From contig NZ_JBAKHX010000020.1 in assembly GCF_036906915.1 (NCBI RefSeq), positions 1-64,000 of the forward strand: 64,000 bases of DNA, given 5' to 3'. The DNA is from Phytohabitans sp036906915 (GTDB taxonomy: Bacteria; Actinomycetota; Actinomycetes; Mycobacteriales; Micromonosporaceae). The notes below the pieces were generated by a model. It saw nothing but the letters and a program-made list of their open reading frames with translations, made no database searches and was not told the origin of the DNA. The position numbers and the translations under genes were made by a program. This document shows, piece after piece, positions 16,800-25,456 of the stretch (position 1 is the first letter of the stretch; every line of letters begins with the position of its first letter).

Positions 16800-17504
16800 G
16801 TGTCGCTCAACCCTGCTCGCCGTCGCTGGCGGCTGGTCACCCTCGCCCTGTTCGCCCTTCTCGCCACGCTGTTCGTAGCGCAGCGGCCCGCCGCCGCGGC
16901 CGCCGCCTGCCCGACGGACGGCATCCCGTTCACCAGCACGCTCAGCAACGGTGTCGTGCAGATCGGACAGTTGGATCCGGCAACCGGCGCCTCGGCCACC
17001 GCCTGCGGCGTCGTGCGCTGGACACCTGAGCTGACGCTCGAAGGCACCATTCCCAAGGAAAACCTGGCGTTCGAGCCGCTCTCGGTGCCGATCGGCCTGC
17101 TGTCGGTCGAGGTCGAGATCGTGCCGGTGACCGACTTCAGCGGGCCGGTCACGTTCGGCGCCGACGGCATCCACATCGCACTGAGCGGCCAAGTGGTCGC
17201 GAACGCCGACGTGTTGCTGAGCACCTGCTCGATCGGACCGTTCCGCTCGGCGCTCACCACGGACCGCAGCGGCGCCCTGACCGGCGCGCCGTTCACCGGT
17301 ACCGACACCACGAACCTCAACGGCAAGCTGGTCGGCAACGAGGACCCGGTGCCCGCGGCGCAGCACAACTGGAAGTGCCCGTTGCTGGTGGCCGCGCTCT
17401 TCAACGCCATCACGGGTCTCCCGTCACCCGCGGGCGAGTCGTCGCTCACGTTCGACGCGAACCTGAGCCTCACGCCAGCGGCGGCGGCCGCGCTGAAGGC
17501 ATGA
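16800..17504 (+). CDS. Secreted protein of unknown function
   Basis: Exported protein, 234 aa, that I do not recognise. It has a clear Sec signal peptide (basic RRRWR, hydrophobic LVTLALFALLATLFV, AAAAA processing region near residue 35). The mature part has four Cys (CPTD, TACG, STCS, WKCP), which could form two disulfides. It is rich in beta-favouring, Gly/Thr/Asn-rich segments such as FSGPVTFGADGIHIALSG, suggesting a beta-sandwich. GTG start with GGAGGTGGAG upstream. A TetR-like palindrome lies in the promoter. It precedes the sialidase gene (54 bp gap, same strand), so the two may be co-expressed. Confidence 0.7.
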   Translation: MSLNPARRRWRLVTLALFALLATLFVAQRPAAAAAACPTDGIPFTSTLSNGVVQIGQLDPATGASATACGVVRWTPELTLEGTIPKENLAFEPLSVPIGLLSVEVEIVPVTDFSGPVTFGADGIHIALSGQVVANADVLLSTCSIGPFRSALTTDRSGALTGAPFTGTDTTNLNGKLVGNEDPVPAAQHNWKCPLLVAALFNAITGLPSPAGESSLTFDANLSLTPAAAAALKA

Positions 17505-17558
17505 AATTCACCTACCGTCTACTTACGAACACCGAAGGATATTTGCAATCATGCCTAC

Positions 17559-18803
17559 GTGGCTGACATTCGTAGGACGTCCTTCCTCGTAGCCGGTTGC
17601 CTGCTCGCCGGCCTGGCGGTGACATCGGTGTCCCGCCCGGCCGGCGCCGCGGCGCCGGCACACAGTGAGCGGCTGCTCTTCGACGGCGGCGGCAGCGAGT
17701 CGCTCAACGGCATCACGTACCACTCGTTCCGCATCCCGTCGCTGGTCCGCACCCGGTCGAACACGCTGCTCGCCTTCGTCGAGGGACGAGCGGCGGCCAA
17801 CAGCGACCACGGAAACATCAACCTGCTCTACAAGCGCTCCACCGACAACGGCGCCACCTGGTCGGGGCTGCGTGAAGTGGTCGGCGCCGGGCAGGGCACG
17901 TGGGGCAACCCCACCGCCGTGGTCGACCAGAGCAACAACAAGGTGTGGCTGTTCATGTCGTGGAACCCGGCCGGATACAGCATCAACGGCGTCGACGGCA
18001 CGACGAAGATCACCGCGTGGGAACACCGCAAGGTGTACGTCTCCAGCAGCACCGACGACGGGCTGTCCTTCAGCGACCCGGTGGACATGACGGCGACCCT
18101 CAAGCCGCGCACGATGGCCGACGGCGACCCGTGGGCGTGGGACGCCATCGGGCCGGGCGTCGGCATCCAGACCTCCACCGGGCGTCTGGTCATTCCGGCG
18201 CAGCACCGCAACATCTACAGCGACGACCACGGCGTCACGTGGAAGGTGCAGCGCATCACGACCAGCGGCGGCGCGTACCAGGAAGGCACCAGCGAAGGCA
18301 CGGTGCTGGAACTGACTGACGGCCGGCTCATGCGCAACGACCGCGCCACCTCAACGGTCTGGAACACCGGCAAGCGCCGGTGGGTTTCGCGCGGCACGAT
18401 CGGCGGCAGCTTCAGCACCTTCGCGCCACACGACACGCTGCTGGACCCGGCGATGCAGGGTTCGGTGCTGCGGTACAACCTGGACTCGCCGACCCGGATC
18501 GTCTTTCTCAACTCGGCCAGCACAGTGACCCGGACCAAGATGAACCTGCGGATCAGCTACGACGAGGGCCGGACCTGGCCGGTACACCGCTTCCTCAGCG
18601 ACGCCCCGCTACCCGACTGGGCGGCACTGGGCTCCGGGGCGTGGGCCGAGGGCGGGTACTCCAGCATGGCCAAGACGGCGGACTACTACGTGGGCGCGCT
18701 CGTCGAGGTCAATGAAAACACCGGAAACAGCGGTACCTCGCACCGGTCCATCGTGTTCCGCAAGGTGAACCTGCCCTGGATCCTCAACGGGACCACCGAG
18801 TAG
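17559..18803 (+). CDS. Secreted exo-alpha-sialidase (GH33, BNR repeats)
   Basis: Extracellular sialidase, 414 aa, releasing terminal sialic acids. Signal peptide: residues 1-32 (RRTSFLVAGCLLAGLAVT ... AGAAA). The RIP motif SFRIPSLV places the first arginine of the triad at R58. Four Asp-boxes are visible: STDNGATW, STDDGLSF, YSDDHGVTW and SYDEGRTW. The acidic EGTSEGTVLEL and the GGYSSM Tyr fit the catalytic Glu/Tyr nucleophile pair, and EGRAAANSDHGNINL the catalytic Asp. Six-bladed propeller expected, no extra carbohydrate-binding domain. Start GTG 17559 gives a clean signal peptide but has no close ribosome site. Confidence 0.9.
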   Translation: MADIRRTSFLVAGCLLAGLAVTSVSRPAGAAAPAHSERLLFDGGGSESLNGITYHSFRIPSLVRTRSNTLLAFVEGRAAANSDHGNINLLYKRSTDNGATWSGLREVVGAGQGTWGNPTAVVDQSNNKVWLFMSWNPAGYSINGVDGTTKITAWEHRKVYVSSSTDDGLSFSDPVDMTATLKPRTMADGDPWAWDAIGPGVGIQTSTGRLVIPAQHRNIYSDDHGVTWKVQRITTSGGAYQEGTSEGTVLELTDGRLMRNDRATSTVWNTGKRRWVSRGTIGGSFSTFAPHDTLLDPAMQGSVLRYNLDSPTRIVFLNSASTVTRTKMNLRISYDEGRTWPVHRFLSDAPLPDWAALGSGAWAEGGYSSMAKTADYYVGALVEVNENTGNSGTSHRSIVFRKVNLPWILNGTTE

Positions 18804-18814
18804 AGACGCGAGGC

Positions 18815-20185
18815 TCAGGCCCCTTCCTCCCTTACGGTCATGGGCGGCTCGGTCAGCGTCGGGCCGGGTCGCCCCCGGAGTACGCGCCACGCGACGCCCG
18901 GCCGCATCAGCGCCGCCGGCGGCGAGACGAGGTGCAGCACGTCGGTGAGCACTTCGGACACTCGCGCGTCGCGGTTGGCCACATCGGACGTACGGTCGAG
19001 GTACCAGTGCGAGAGCCGGCTTAGCCGCCCCGGCCGTGGACCGGCCGTGGTCGGGTACCGCAAATCGGCGCCCGTGGCGATGAGCCAGGCGGCGGCGCTG
19101 CACTCGGCGACGGCGACCTGCATCTGACGCCCGAAGACGCCGGGCTGGAGCCGCAGGTGCTCGTCGAGACGCACGGCGGCCATCGCCGCGACCGCCATTC
19201 CCTGGCCATACACGGGGTTGAACGCGCACGCCGCGTCACCCACGACCAGAAACCCGTCCGGCCAGCGGGGCATCGACTCGTAGTGTCGTCGGTGGTTGGA
19301 CGTCTGGCGGAAGCCGTGGATCGGCGAGTCGGGCTCGGCGTCCCGGATCGCGTCGTACAGCAGAGTGCTGCGCAGGCTGCGCGTGAACTCCAGGAAGCCC
19401 GCCTCGTCGGTCGGCGGGCAGTCGTTGCCCAATCCGCCGACCGTCACCATCCAGCGGTCGTTTTCGATCGGGTACAGCACGCCGCCCCGGGACGAGTCCG
19501 GCGGCTTGGGCATGAGCAGGATGTTCTTGCATCCGTCGATCGCGCCGGGGCGCAACCGGTAGCGCCGGCTGGCGTACCCGAGCCCGGCGTCGATGCGGCT
19601 CTCCTGCGGCCGCCCGTACCCGAGCTGCGCCAGCCAGTCAGGACTGCGCGAGCTCCGGCCGCTGGCGTCGACCACCAGGTCGGCGGCGATCCGCTCGACG
19701 GCGCCACTGTCCCGGTCGCGGACCTCGACGCCGGCGACGCCATCGCCGGCGGCGCTCGGCAGCAGCCCGACGACCGCCTGCGCGGTGCGGAACCCCACCC
19801 GGGCGTCCTCCACGAGCCGCCGCCGGGCGGTCCAGTCGATGAGTTCCCGGCTGGCACCGACCAGGCCGTGCGTGGGCGGAAACCGCTCCCGCCAGCCGGT
19901 GGTGCTCAGGTACAGGATGTCGGTGGGCGCGGCGACCGGCACCGCGCCCAGGGCGTGCAGCTCGGCCATCATGCCGGGGAAGAGCCGCTCCAGGGCGCGC
20001 TGGCCGGCGGTGACTAGCACGTGCAGGTGATGGGCCTGGGGTACGCCTTTGCGCACCTGGGGTTCGTCCGGGAAGCGGTCACGCTCGATGACGGTGACCT
20101 GCTCGACGTGGTGCGAGAGGGCGCGGGCCGCGCAGAGACCGGCGAGGCTGCCGCCGACGACGATGGCGTGACGGGGCTTCGGCAT
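18815..20185 (-). CDS. FAD-dependent oxidoreductase (tryptophan halogenase/monooxygenase-like)
   Basis: Flavoprotein of 456 aa. N-terminal Rossmann motif HAIVVGGSLAGLCAARAL (GxGxxG variant GGSLAG, about residues 8-17), Glu at the end of beta-2 (VIERD), and FAD motif FLVVGDAACAFNPVYGQGM near residue 305. The substrate domain carries GGVLYPIENDRWMVTVGG. Proteins of this layout act as hydroxylases or desaturases in secondary metabolism or lipid modification; the substrate is unknown. ATG 20185 with GGAGA upstream is preferred over an upstream GTG/ATG adding 15 residues. Its stop lies 11 bp from the sialidase stop (convergent). Confidence 0.82.
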   Translation of the reverse strand: MPKPRHAIVVGGSLAGLCAARALSHHVEQVTVIERDRFPDEPQVRKGVPQAHHLHVLVTAGQRALERLFPGMMAELHALGAVPVAAPTDILYLSTTGWRERFPPTHGLVGASRELIDWTARRRLVEDARVGFRTAQAVVGLLPSAAGDGVAGVEVRDRDSGAVERIAADLVVDASGRSSRSPDWLAQLGYGRPQESRIDAGLGYASRRYRLRPGAIDGCKNILLMPKPPDSSRGGVLYPIENDRWMVTVGGLGNDCPPTDEAGFLEFTRSLRSTLLYDAIRDAEPDSPIHGFRQTSNHRRHYESMPRWPDGFLVVGDAACAFNPVYGQGMAVAAMAAVRLDEHLRLQPGVFGRQMQVAVAECSAAAWLIATGADLRYPTTAGPRPGRLSRLSHWYLDRTSDVANRDARVSEVLTDVLHLVSPPAALMRPGVAWRVLRGRPGPTLTEPPMTVREEGA

Positions 20186-20226
20186 GTCTCCATAGTGGCC
20201 GATTCCCTCGTGCGGTGTCTCTCCCG

Positions 20227-20340
20227 TCAAGCGGGGAGGATGCGCGGCCGTCCCGCCTCGACGGCGAACGACACCGCCGTCCGCACGGGCGCCTCGGGTA
20301 CGTCGATGGTGTCGACCACCCGAATCGCTGTGGAGTCCAT
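20227..20340 (-). CDS. Possible 37-aa protein
   Basis: A short open frame beginning MDSTAIRVVDTID and ending GRPRILPA lies 41 bp upstream of the FAD oxidoreductase on the same strand. GC skew by codon position looks coding-like, but there is no ribosome site and I recognise no family. It could be a small protein, a truncated remnant or chance. Confidence 0.25.
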   Translation of the reverse strand: MDSTAIRVVDTIDVPEAPVRTAVSFAVEAGRPRILPA

Positions 20341-20382
20341 CGGGTCACTATGGCGGCGCGGCGCAGATCACATCAAACTTCG

Positions 20383-20412
20383 GTTGTGCACAACTTAATT
20401 GCACGTTACCGT
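20383..20412 (+). promoter_or_regulatory. ohrR promoter with overlapping operator
   Basis: TTGTGC (20384-20389), a 17-bp spacer and TACCGT (20407-20412) make a good -35/-10 pair, with the ohrR GTG 7 nt downstream (leaderless). The perfect 12-bp palindrome GTTGTGCACAAC (20383-20394) covers the -35, and TTAATTGCAC follows it. Repressor binding here would block its own promoter. Confidence 0.65.
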
Positions 20413-20419
20413 TCAGTAC

Positions 20420-20875
20420 GTGGATGAGATGGCCCTCCGGCGCCAGGTGTGTTTCGCGCTATATGCGGCATCCCGGGCGACGACCGCGCTCTACCGGCCG
20501 CTGCTCGACGAGCTCGGCCTGACGTATCCGCAGTACCTGGTGCTGCTGGTGCTCTGGGAGCGCGATGGGCGCACCGTCAAGGAGCTCGGCGAAGAGCTGC
20601 GGCTGGATTCCGGCACGCTCTCGCCGCTGCTCAAGCGCATGGAGGCCGCCGGCCTGGTGGAGCGCCACCGGACGGCTGGCGACGAGCGCGTGGTCGAGGT
20701 ACGCCTGACCGACGCGGGCACCGAGCTTCAGGCCCGCGCGCGCAGCGTGCCCGCGACGCTCGTCGCCGCCACCGGCCTCGACCGGAAGACGCTCGTGGAG
20801 TTGCGCGACACGCTCACCACTTTCGCATCCACCATGGACACCGCCGCCCAAGAGCTGGCGACCAAGAAGAAGTAG
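20420..20875 (+). CDS. ohrR: Organic hydroperoxide-sensing MarR repressor OhrR
   Basis: MarR-family redox repressor, 151 aa. The reactive Cys is near the N-terminus in QVCFALYAASRA (C11 from the GTG), the OhrR signature. The winged helix spans VLLVLWERDGRTVKELGEELRLDSGTLSPLLKRMEAAGLVERHR with the wing GDERVVEVRLT. Oxidation of this Cys by organic peroxides releases DNA and induces ohr. GTG 20420 lies 7 nt after the -10 element, so the transcript is probably leaderless; ATG 20429 is an alternative. It is first in an operon with ohr and a quinone/alkenal reductase. Confidence 0.92.
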   Translation: MDEMALRRQVCFALYAASRATTALYRPLLDELGLTYPQYLVLLVLWERDGRTVKELGEELRLDSGTLSPLLKRMEAAGLVERHRTAGDERVVEVRLTDAGTELQARARSVPATLVAATGLDRKTLVELRDTLTTFASTMDTAAQELATKKK

Positions 20876-20884
20876 GAGCACACG

Positions 20885-21307
20885 ATGCAGGTGCTGTACA
20901 CCGCGGAAGCCCTGGCCAGTGGCGACGGGCGCGAGGGACACGTCCGTAGCTTCGACGGTCTCCTCGAGGCCGATCTGGCCGTCCCGAAGGAGCTGGGTGG
21001 CGCCGGCGGCGCGACCAATCCTGAGCAGCTCTTCGCGGCCGGATACGCGGCATGTTTCCACTCCGCGCTGCGGCGCGTCGCGCGCCAGGCGCGCGCCGAC
21101 GTGAGCGGGTCGACCGTCATCGGCCGGGTCAGCATCGGACCGAACAGCGCCGGCGGGTTCGGTCTCGCCGTCGAGCTGGAAATCGCCATGCCGTCCGTCG
21201 AGCGCGTGGCCGCGCGACAGCTCGTCGACCGCGCACACCAGGTTTGCCCGTACTCGAACGCGGTGCGCGGCAACGTCGACGTGGCGCTGACGGTGGTGGA
21301 CGAATGA
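20885..21307 (+). CDS. ohr: Organic hydroperoxide resistance protein Ohr
   Basis: Thiol peroxidase, 140 aa, that reduces organic and fatty-acid hydroperoxides using lipoylated proteins. Two catalytic Cys: C57 in GYAACFHSAL and C121 in AHQVCPYSNAVRGN. The active-site Arg and Glu are in HVRSFDG and NPEQLF. It starts ATG 20885 with GGAG upstream, 9 bp after ohrR, and its stop overlaps the next start (ATGA). Confidence 0.96.
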   Translation: MQVLYTAEALASGDGREGHVRSFDGLLEADLAVPKELGGAGGATNPEQLFAAGYAACFHSALRRVARQARADVSGSTVIGRVSIGPNSAGGFGLAVELEIAMPSVERVAARQLVDRAHQVCPYSNAVRGNVDVALTVVDE

Positions 21308-22329
21308 GCGCGGGTGGGGCCGCCGGCCGCCTCGTCGGGCGTGAGGTGCGGCTCGCCTCGCGGCCGTCGGGCTGGCCCGTGGCAGAAAACTTCCAACTTG
21401 TCGAGGCGCCGGTGCCGGCACCCGGTCCCGGCCACGTCATCGTGCGCAACGTCGTCATGTCGGTCGACCCGTACATGCGCGGCCGGATGAACGACGTGAA
21501 GTCCTACGTCCCGCCATTCGCGCTGGACGCGGCGCTCGAAGGGGGCGCGGTCGGCGAGGTCATCGTCTCCGAGTCGCCCGACCGCAAGGTGGGTGACCTG
21601 GTGGTGCACGGGCTCGGGTGGCGCGACTACGCGGTCCTCGACGCGGCCCGCACCAGGGTGATCGACCCCGGGCTCGCGTCGCCGTCGGCGTACCTGGGCG
21701 CGCTCGGCATGACCGGGCTCACCGCGTACGCGGGGCTGGTCGAGGTGGCCTCGATGCGCCCCGGCGACACCGTCTTCGTCTCCAGCGCCGCGGGCGCGGT
21801 GGGCAGTCTCGCCGGCCAGATCGCCAAGCTGCGCGGCGCCGCGCGCGTCGTCGGCAGCGCGGGCAGCGCCGCCAAGGTGGCGTACGCGCGCGAGCTGGGC
21901 TTCGACGCGGCGTTCGACTACCACGACGGCCCGGTCCGCGATTCGCTGCGGGAGGCCGCACCCGACGGGATCGACGTGTACTTCGACAACGTCGGCGGCG
22001 ACCACCTGGAGGCCGCGATCGCCGCGCTCCGTCCACATGGGCGGGTCGCGATGTGCGGAGCCGTCGCTCAGTACAACGACACCACGCCACCCGCCGCGCC
22101 GCGAAACCTCGCGCTGGCGATCGGCAAGCAGCTGACGCTCAAGGGGTTCCTGGTGAACTCGTACAGCCACCTGGCGGGCGAGTTCGCCGCGCAGATGGCG
22201 GACTGGCTGCGCGACGGCAAGGTGCGCTTCGACGAGACGACCGTCGACGGGTTGGAGAACGCCGTGTACGCGTTCCTCGGCATGCTGCGCGGCGACAACG
22301 TCGGCAAGATGGTCGTACGCCTGCGGTAG
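21304..22329 (+). CDS. NADP-dependent MDR-family alkenal/quinone reductase
   Basis: Zinc-free medium-chain reductase, 341 aa, of the leukotriene B4 dehydrogenase/YncB-CurA type that reduces alpha,beta-unsaturated aldehydes and ketones with NADPH. Motifs: VVMSVDPYMRGRM (family hallmark), GMTGLTAYAGL, nucleotide loop SSAAGAVGSLAGQIAKLRGA, YFDNVGGDHLEAAIAAL and the C-terminal GKMVVRLR. The ATGA overlap with ohr shows translational coupling. Coupling with Ohr makes sense because reactive enals arise from lipid peroxides. It ends before a strong terminator at 22565-22600. Confidence 0.9.
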   Translation: MSAGGAAGRLVGREVRLASRPSGWPVAENFQLVEAPVPAPGPGHVIVRNVVMSVDPYMRGRMNDVKSYVPPFALDAALEGGAVGEVIVSESPDRKVGDLVVHGLGWRDYAVLDAARTRVIDPGLASPSAYLGALGMTGLTAYAGLVEVASMRPGDTVFVSSAAGAVGSLAGQIAKLRGAARVVGSAGSAAKVAYARELGFDAAFDYHDGPVRDSLREAAPDGIDVYFDNVGGDHLEAAIAALRPHGRVAMCGAVAQYNDTTPPAAPRNLALAIGKQLTLKGFLVNSYSHLAGEFAAQMADWLRDGKVRFDETTVDGLENAVYAFLGMLRGDNVGKMVVRLR

Positions 22330-22564
22330 CGCAGCGACGCCCTGTACGCCGAGCCGTTCCGGTCCGCGACGTTCGCGGCCGCGCGAGTGCCCTGATCACC
22401 CCCGGCCTGCTCAGGCGCACCGATCAATTGACCAGAGTCGAAACAACAACGTCATAGGCGTGTCACCACCCGAAACCTGGACGGGCCTACTCTTTTGGTG
22501 TGGGCGCGGGGATGCCGGAATCGTGGGGCCGGCGATCGCGTACACGGTGCACGCCGCACCGCTG

Positions 22565-22600
22565 GTGCCGGTGGGGATAGGTGCCCATCCCCACCGGCAC
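22565..22600. terminator. Bidirectional hairpin terminator
   Basis: Perfect 13-bp stem GTGCCGGTGGGGA (22565-22577) with its complement at 22588-22600 and a 10-nt loop. It sits between the convergent reductase (stop 22329) and GH42 gene (stop 22609). No T-tract follows, as is usual in high-GC actinobacteria. Confidence 0.7.
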
Positions 22601-22608
22601 ACGCACGT

Positions 22609-24531
22609 CTACGCTCGCTCCGCGCGGCGCTCGGCCAGGTCAGGGGTGGGACGGAGGACGGCGTAGGCGCCGGCTGGCAGGGTCAGGACGCCGGTCACGG
22701 CGACGCCGGTAAGGACGTCGACGCCCTCGGCCGGTATCTCGTGAGCCTGGTCGGTGTGGTTCAGCGCGAACACCCACCCACCGCCCCGGCGCACCACCTC
22801 CACACCGGGTACGCCGCCAGCGGCGACCCCGGCGCCGCGCGCCGCCTCCGTCAACACGTCCTGGTATGCGCCGTCGTCGAGCCGCGCCGAGATGTACCAC
22901 GCGACACCCGCGCCGTACCCGTGCCGCGTCACCCCCGGCCGCACCTGCGACGCGCCCGCCAGTCGCACCAGCTCCGCCCACCCGTCCGGCGATGGCTGAA
23001 ACTCCTCCACCCGTACGCCCAGCACGTCGCGCAGCGCGCCCGGATATCCGCCCAGCCGGATCCGGCCGTGTTCGTCGGCGACTCCGGACAGATACGTCGC
23101 CACGAGGTGGCCGCCACCGGCCACATAGGCCCGGATCGCCGCCGCCGCGTCGTCGGAGAGAAGGTAGTGCGCGGGGAGCACCAGCAACCGGTGCGGCAGC
23201 GGGTCGGTGAGGGCCACGAGGTCGGTGGTGACACCGGCCCTCCACAGCGCGCGGTGGGCCGCTTGGACCTCGGCCGCGTAGTCGACCTCCATCGGCATTC
23301 CAGGCGCCTGCAACGCCCACCACGACGCGGCGTCCCACGCGATGGCCACCGACGCCTCGATCGGAGCACCGTCCACCTCGGTCAATCGCGAGAGGCAATC
23401 CCCTAGCCGCACCGCTTCGCGGTACACGCGGCTGTCGGGTCCGGCGTGGGGCACGAGCGCCGAATGGTACCGCTCGGCCCCGCCACGCGGCGCCCGCCAT
23501 TGGAAGAACATCGCGCCGCGCGAGCCTCGCGCCACGTGCGACAGGCTGTGGCGGATCATCCGCCCGGGTTCCTTGGCGTGCATGCGCTCGGGCGTGTAGA
23601 CGAGGTTCGGCGCGGTCTCCATGAGCAGCCACGGTTTGCCGCCGGCCCACGACCGCGCCAGGTCGGCGCCGAAGGCTGTCTGCTCCTCCGCGCCCAGCCC
23701 GGCGTCGGTCGGGTAGTGGTCGATCGCGACCAGGTCGACCTCGCGCGCCCAGCGGGCGTGGTCGACTGGCACCCAGCCGCCGATGACGTAGTTGGTCGTG
23801 ATGGGCACGTCGGGAGTGGCCTCGCGGAGCAGGTCGCGCTGCTCGACGTACGCGGACAACAACTCGTCGGACCAGAACCGGCGGAAGTCCAGTAGCTGCC
23901 CCGGATTCGGCAGGTACTGCGTCGCGCGCGGCGGGAAGATCTGCTCCCACGCCGAGTAGTGCTGGCTCCAGAACGCGCTCACCCACGCGTCGTTGAGCGC
24001 GTCCAGGCCGCCGTACTCCTTGCGCAGCCAGCCACGGAAGGCGGCCGCCGCGTGATCGCAGTGGCACACCGTCCCGTACTCGTTGTGCACGTGCCAGAGC
24101 GCGAGCGCGGGATGCCCGGCGTACCGCTCGGCGAGCGCTCCCGCGATCCTCCGGCAGGCGGCCCGGTACGCGGGCGCGCTCGCGCAGTACGTGTCGCGGC
24201 TGCCGTGCAGCAGCCGCGTGCCGTCGCCGCGCACCGGCAGCGCGTCGGGATAGGCGAGCGAGAACCACGGCGGCGGCGACGCGGTCGGCGTGGCGAGCGC
24301 CACTTTGACGCCGCCGTCCGCCAGCAGATCGAGTACCCGGTCCAGCCAGCCGAACGTGTAATGGCCCTCTTCCGGCTCCAGTCGCGACCAGGCGAACACT
24401 CCGACGTTCACGAGGTTGACGCCGGCGCGGCGCATCAGCTCGACGTCCTCGCGCCACACGTCTTCGAACCACTGCTCCGGGTTGTAGTCACCGCCGTAGC
24501 AGAGCCCGCTCACACCCTTCGGCCAGCGCAC
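22609..24531 (-). CDS. GH42 beta-galactosidase
   Basis: Retaining beta-galactosidase of glycoside hydrolase family 42, 640 aa. The A domain is a TIM barrel (about 1-390) with acid/base E151 in ALWHVHNEYG and nucleophile E305 in WLLMETAPN. A trimerisation B domain holds LPHRLLVLPAHYLLSDDAAAAIRAYVAGGG, and a small C-terminal beta domain ends the protein. C156 and C158 (CHCDH) lie near the metal-binding loop seen in some members. No signal peptide, so it acts in the cytosol on imported galacto-oligosaccharides or plant arabinogalactan fragments. GTG 24531 follows AAGGGGG; upstream ATG extensions look non-native. Divergent from the protease. Confidence 0.95.
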   Translation of the reverse strand: MRWPKGVSGLCYGGDYNPEQWFEDVWREDVELMRRAGVNLVNVGVFAWSRLEPEEGHYTFGWLDRVLDLLADGGVKVALATPTASPPPWFSLAYPDALPVRGDGTRLLHGSRDTYCASAPAYRAACRRIAGALAERYAGHPALALWHVHNEYGTVCHCDHAAAAFRGWLRKEYGGLDALNDAWVSAFWSQHYSAWEQIFPPRATQYLPNPGQLLDFRRFWSDELLSAYVEQRDLLREATPDVPITTNYVIGGWVPVDHARWAREVDLVAIDHYPTDAGLGAEEQTAFGADLARSWAGGKPWLLMETAPNLVYTPERMHAKEPGRMIRHSLSHVARGSRGAMFFQWRAPRGGAERYHSALVPHAGPDSRVYREAVRLGDCLSRLTEVDGAPIEASVAIAWDAASWWALQAPGMPMEVDYAAEVQAAHRALWRAGVTTDLVALTDPLPHRLLVLPAHYLLSDDAAAAIRAYVAGGGHLVATYLSGVADEHGRIRLGGYPGALRDVLGVRVEEFQPSPDGWAELVRLAGASQVRPGVTRHGYGAGVAWYISARLDDGAYQDVLTEAARGAGVAAGGVPGVEVVRRGGGWVFALNHTDQAHEIPAEGVDVLTGVAVTGVLTLPAGAYAVLRPTPDLAERRAERA

Positions 24532-24614
24532 GCCCGCCCCCTTGCCTTTTGTTTGGAGTCCAGCCGAAGTATGGTATCTGTCACGACGTGGCGCCATGGT
24601 GGGGGCGCCCGGCC

Positions 24615-24649
24615 GGAGGCACCGCGTCCCAAGAGGGCGTGGTGCCTCC
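24615..24649. other. Hairpin in GH42/protease divergent region
   Basis: Nine-base arms GGAGGCACC (24615-24623) and GGTGCCTCC (24641-24649), with further pairing possible inside. It lies 84 bp upstream of the GH42 start and 46 bp before the protease promoter. It may be an operator or leader structure. Confidence 0.4.
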
Positions 24650-24695
24650 GCGCCACGACCGAACACGCTATTACTGAAGCGGTATCGATCCACCC

Positions 24696-24724
24696 TTGTA
24701 GATGCACTGCGACCGCCCTAGCGT
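24696..24724 (+). promoter_or_regulatory. Promoter of trypsin-like protease gene
   Basis: TTGTAG (24696-24701), 17-bp spacer, TAGCGT (24719-24724). The predicted transcript would start near 24731 and carry AAGGAG just before the GTG at 24761. Confidence 0.65.
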
Positions 24725-24760
24725 GATGCGTCAAACGGCCCCTCCCATAAGGAGCTCACC

Positions 24761-25435
24761 GTGCGCATCCGTCTGGTCCTCGCCACCCTCGCCACCACCG
24801 CACTCACCGGCGTGCTGCTCGCGCCGACCGCGGCCAGCGCCGCTCCGCAACCGATCATCGGCGGCGGTACCGTCTCGTCCGCGCCGTGGGCGGCGGCGGT
24901 CTTCAGCGGCGGCTCGTTCACCTGCTCCGGATCGATCGTCGCGCCCCGCTGGGTGCTGACCGCCCGTCACTGCGTCGGCGGCAGCATGTCGGTGCGGGTC
25001 GGCAGCGTGTACTACGCCTCCGGCGGCGTGACCCGGACCGTCACCTCGACGTCCACCCGTTTCGACCTCGCCCTGCTGTTCCTCAACAGCGCGGTCAGCA
25101 CCACGTACGTGACGCTCGCCAACAGCAATCCGCCGGTGGGCTCCACCAACCAGATCTACGGCTGGGGCCGCACCTGCACGAACTGCGGCGCCTCCGCACA
25201 GTTGAAGACCGCGAACGTGCGGGTGACGAGCAACAGCGCGACGGACGCGTACGGCGGCCAGGCGATCCGGAGCACCGGCGTCAACGGCGTGGCCTGGCGC
25301 GGTGACTCGGGCGGCCCGCAGTTCTACAACGGCCAGCAGGTCGGCGTCTGCTCGACGGGCAACGGCTCGACATACCAGAACTACGGCAGCGTGGCCAACA
25401 GCCGCAGCTGGATCACGTCGGTCGCGGGCGTCTGA
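24761..25435 (+). CDS. Secreted trypsin-like serine protease (S1)
   Basis: Extracellular chymotrypsin-fold protease, 224 aa. Sec signal to about residue 27 (ASA-AP), very short propeptide, mature start PIIGGG. Catalytic triad: H70 in VLTARHC, D102 in RFDLALLFL, S183 in GDSGGPQ. The disulfide pair CSGS...RHC is the usual C42-C58 bridge. The primary specificity residue cannot be assigned with certainty; the GVAWRGDSGG segment lacks the canonical Asp189 spacing of trypsin, so specificity may differ. GTG start with AAGGAG. It ends before a 23-bp-stem hairpin shared with the converging sugar permease gene. Confidence 0.93.
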   Translation: MRIRLVLATLATTALTGVLLAPTAASAAPQPIIGGGTVSSAPWAAAVFSGGSFTCSGSIVAPRWVLTARHCVGGSMSVRVGSVYYASGGVTRTVTSTSTRFDLALLFLNSAVSTTYVTLANSNPPVGSTNQIYGWGRTCTNCGASAQLKTANVRVTSNSATDAYGGQAIRSTGVNGVAWRGDSGGPQFYNGQQVGVCSTGNGSTYQNYGSVANSRSWITSVAGV

Positions 25436-25456
25436 CGCTCCTGCGCCCCGTTTCTC

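Noticed and set aside
17551..17592. Short leader peptide MPTWLTFVGRPSS overlapping the sialidase start in another frame
   Set aside because: A GAAGGA lies 12 nt upstream of its ATG, but the spacing is long and nothing indicates attenuation; the signal peptide begins in the GTG frame.
22330..22564. A gene in the gap between the reductase and the GH42 terminator
   Set aside because: Only short frames with no ribosome site or recognisable motif; the strong hairpin at 22565-22600 explains part of the gap.
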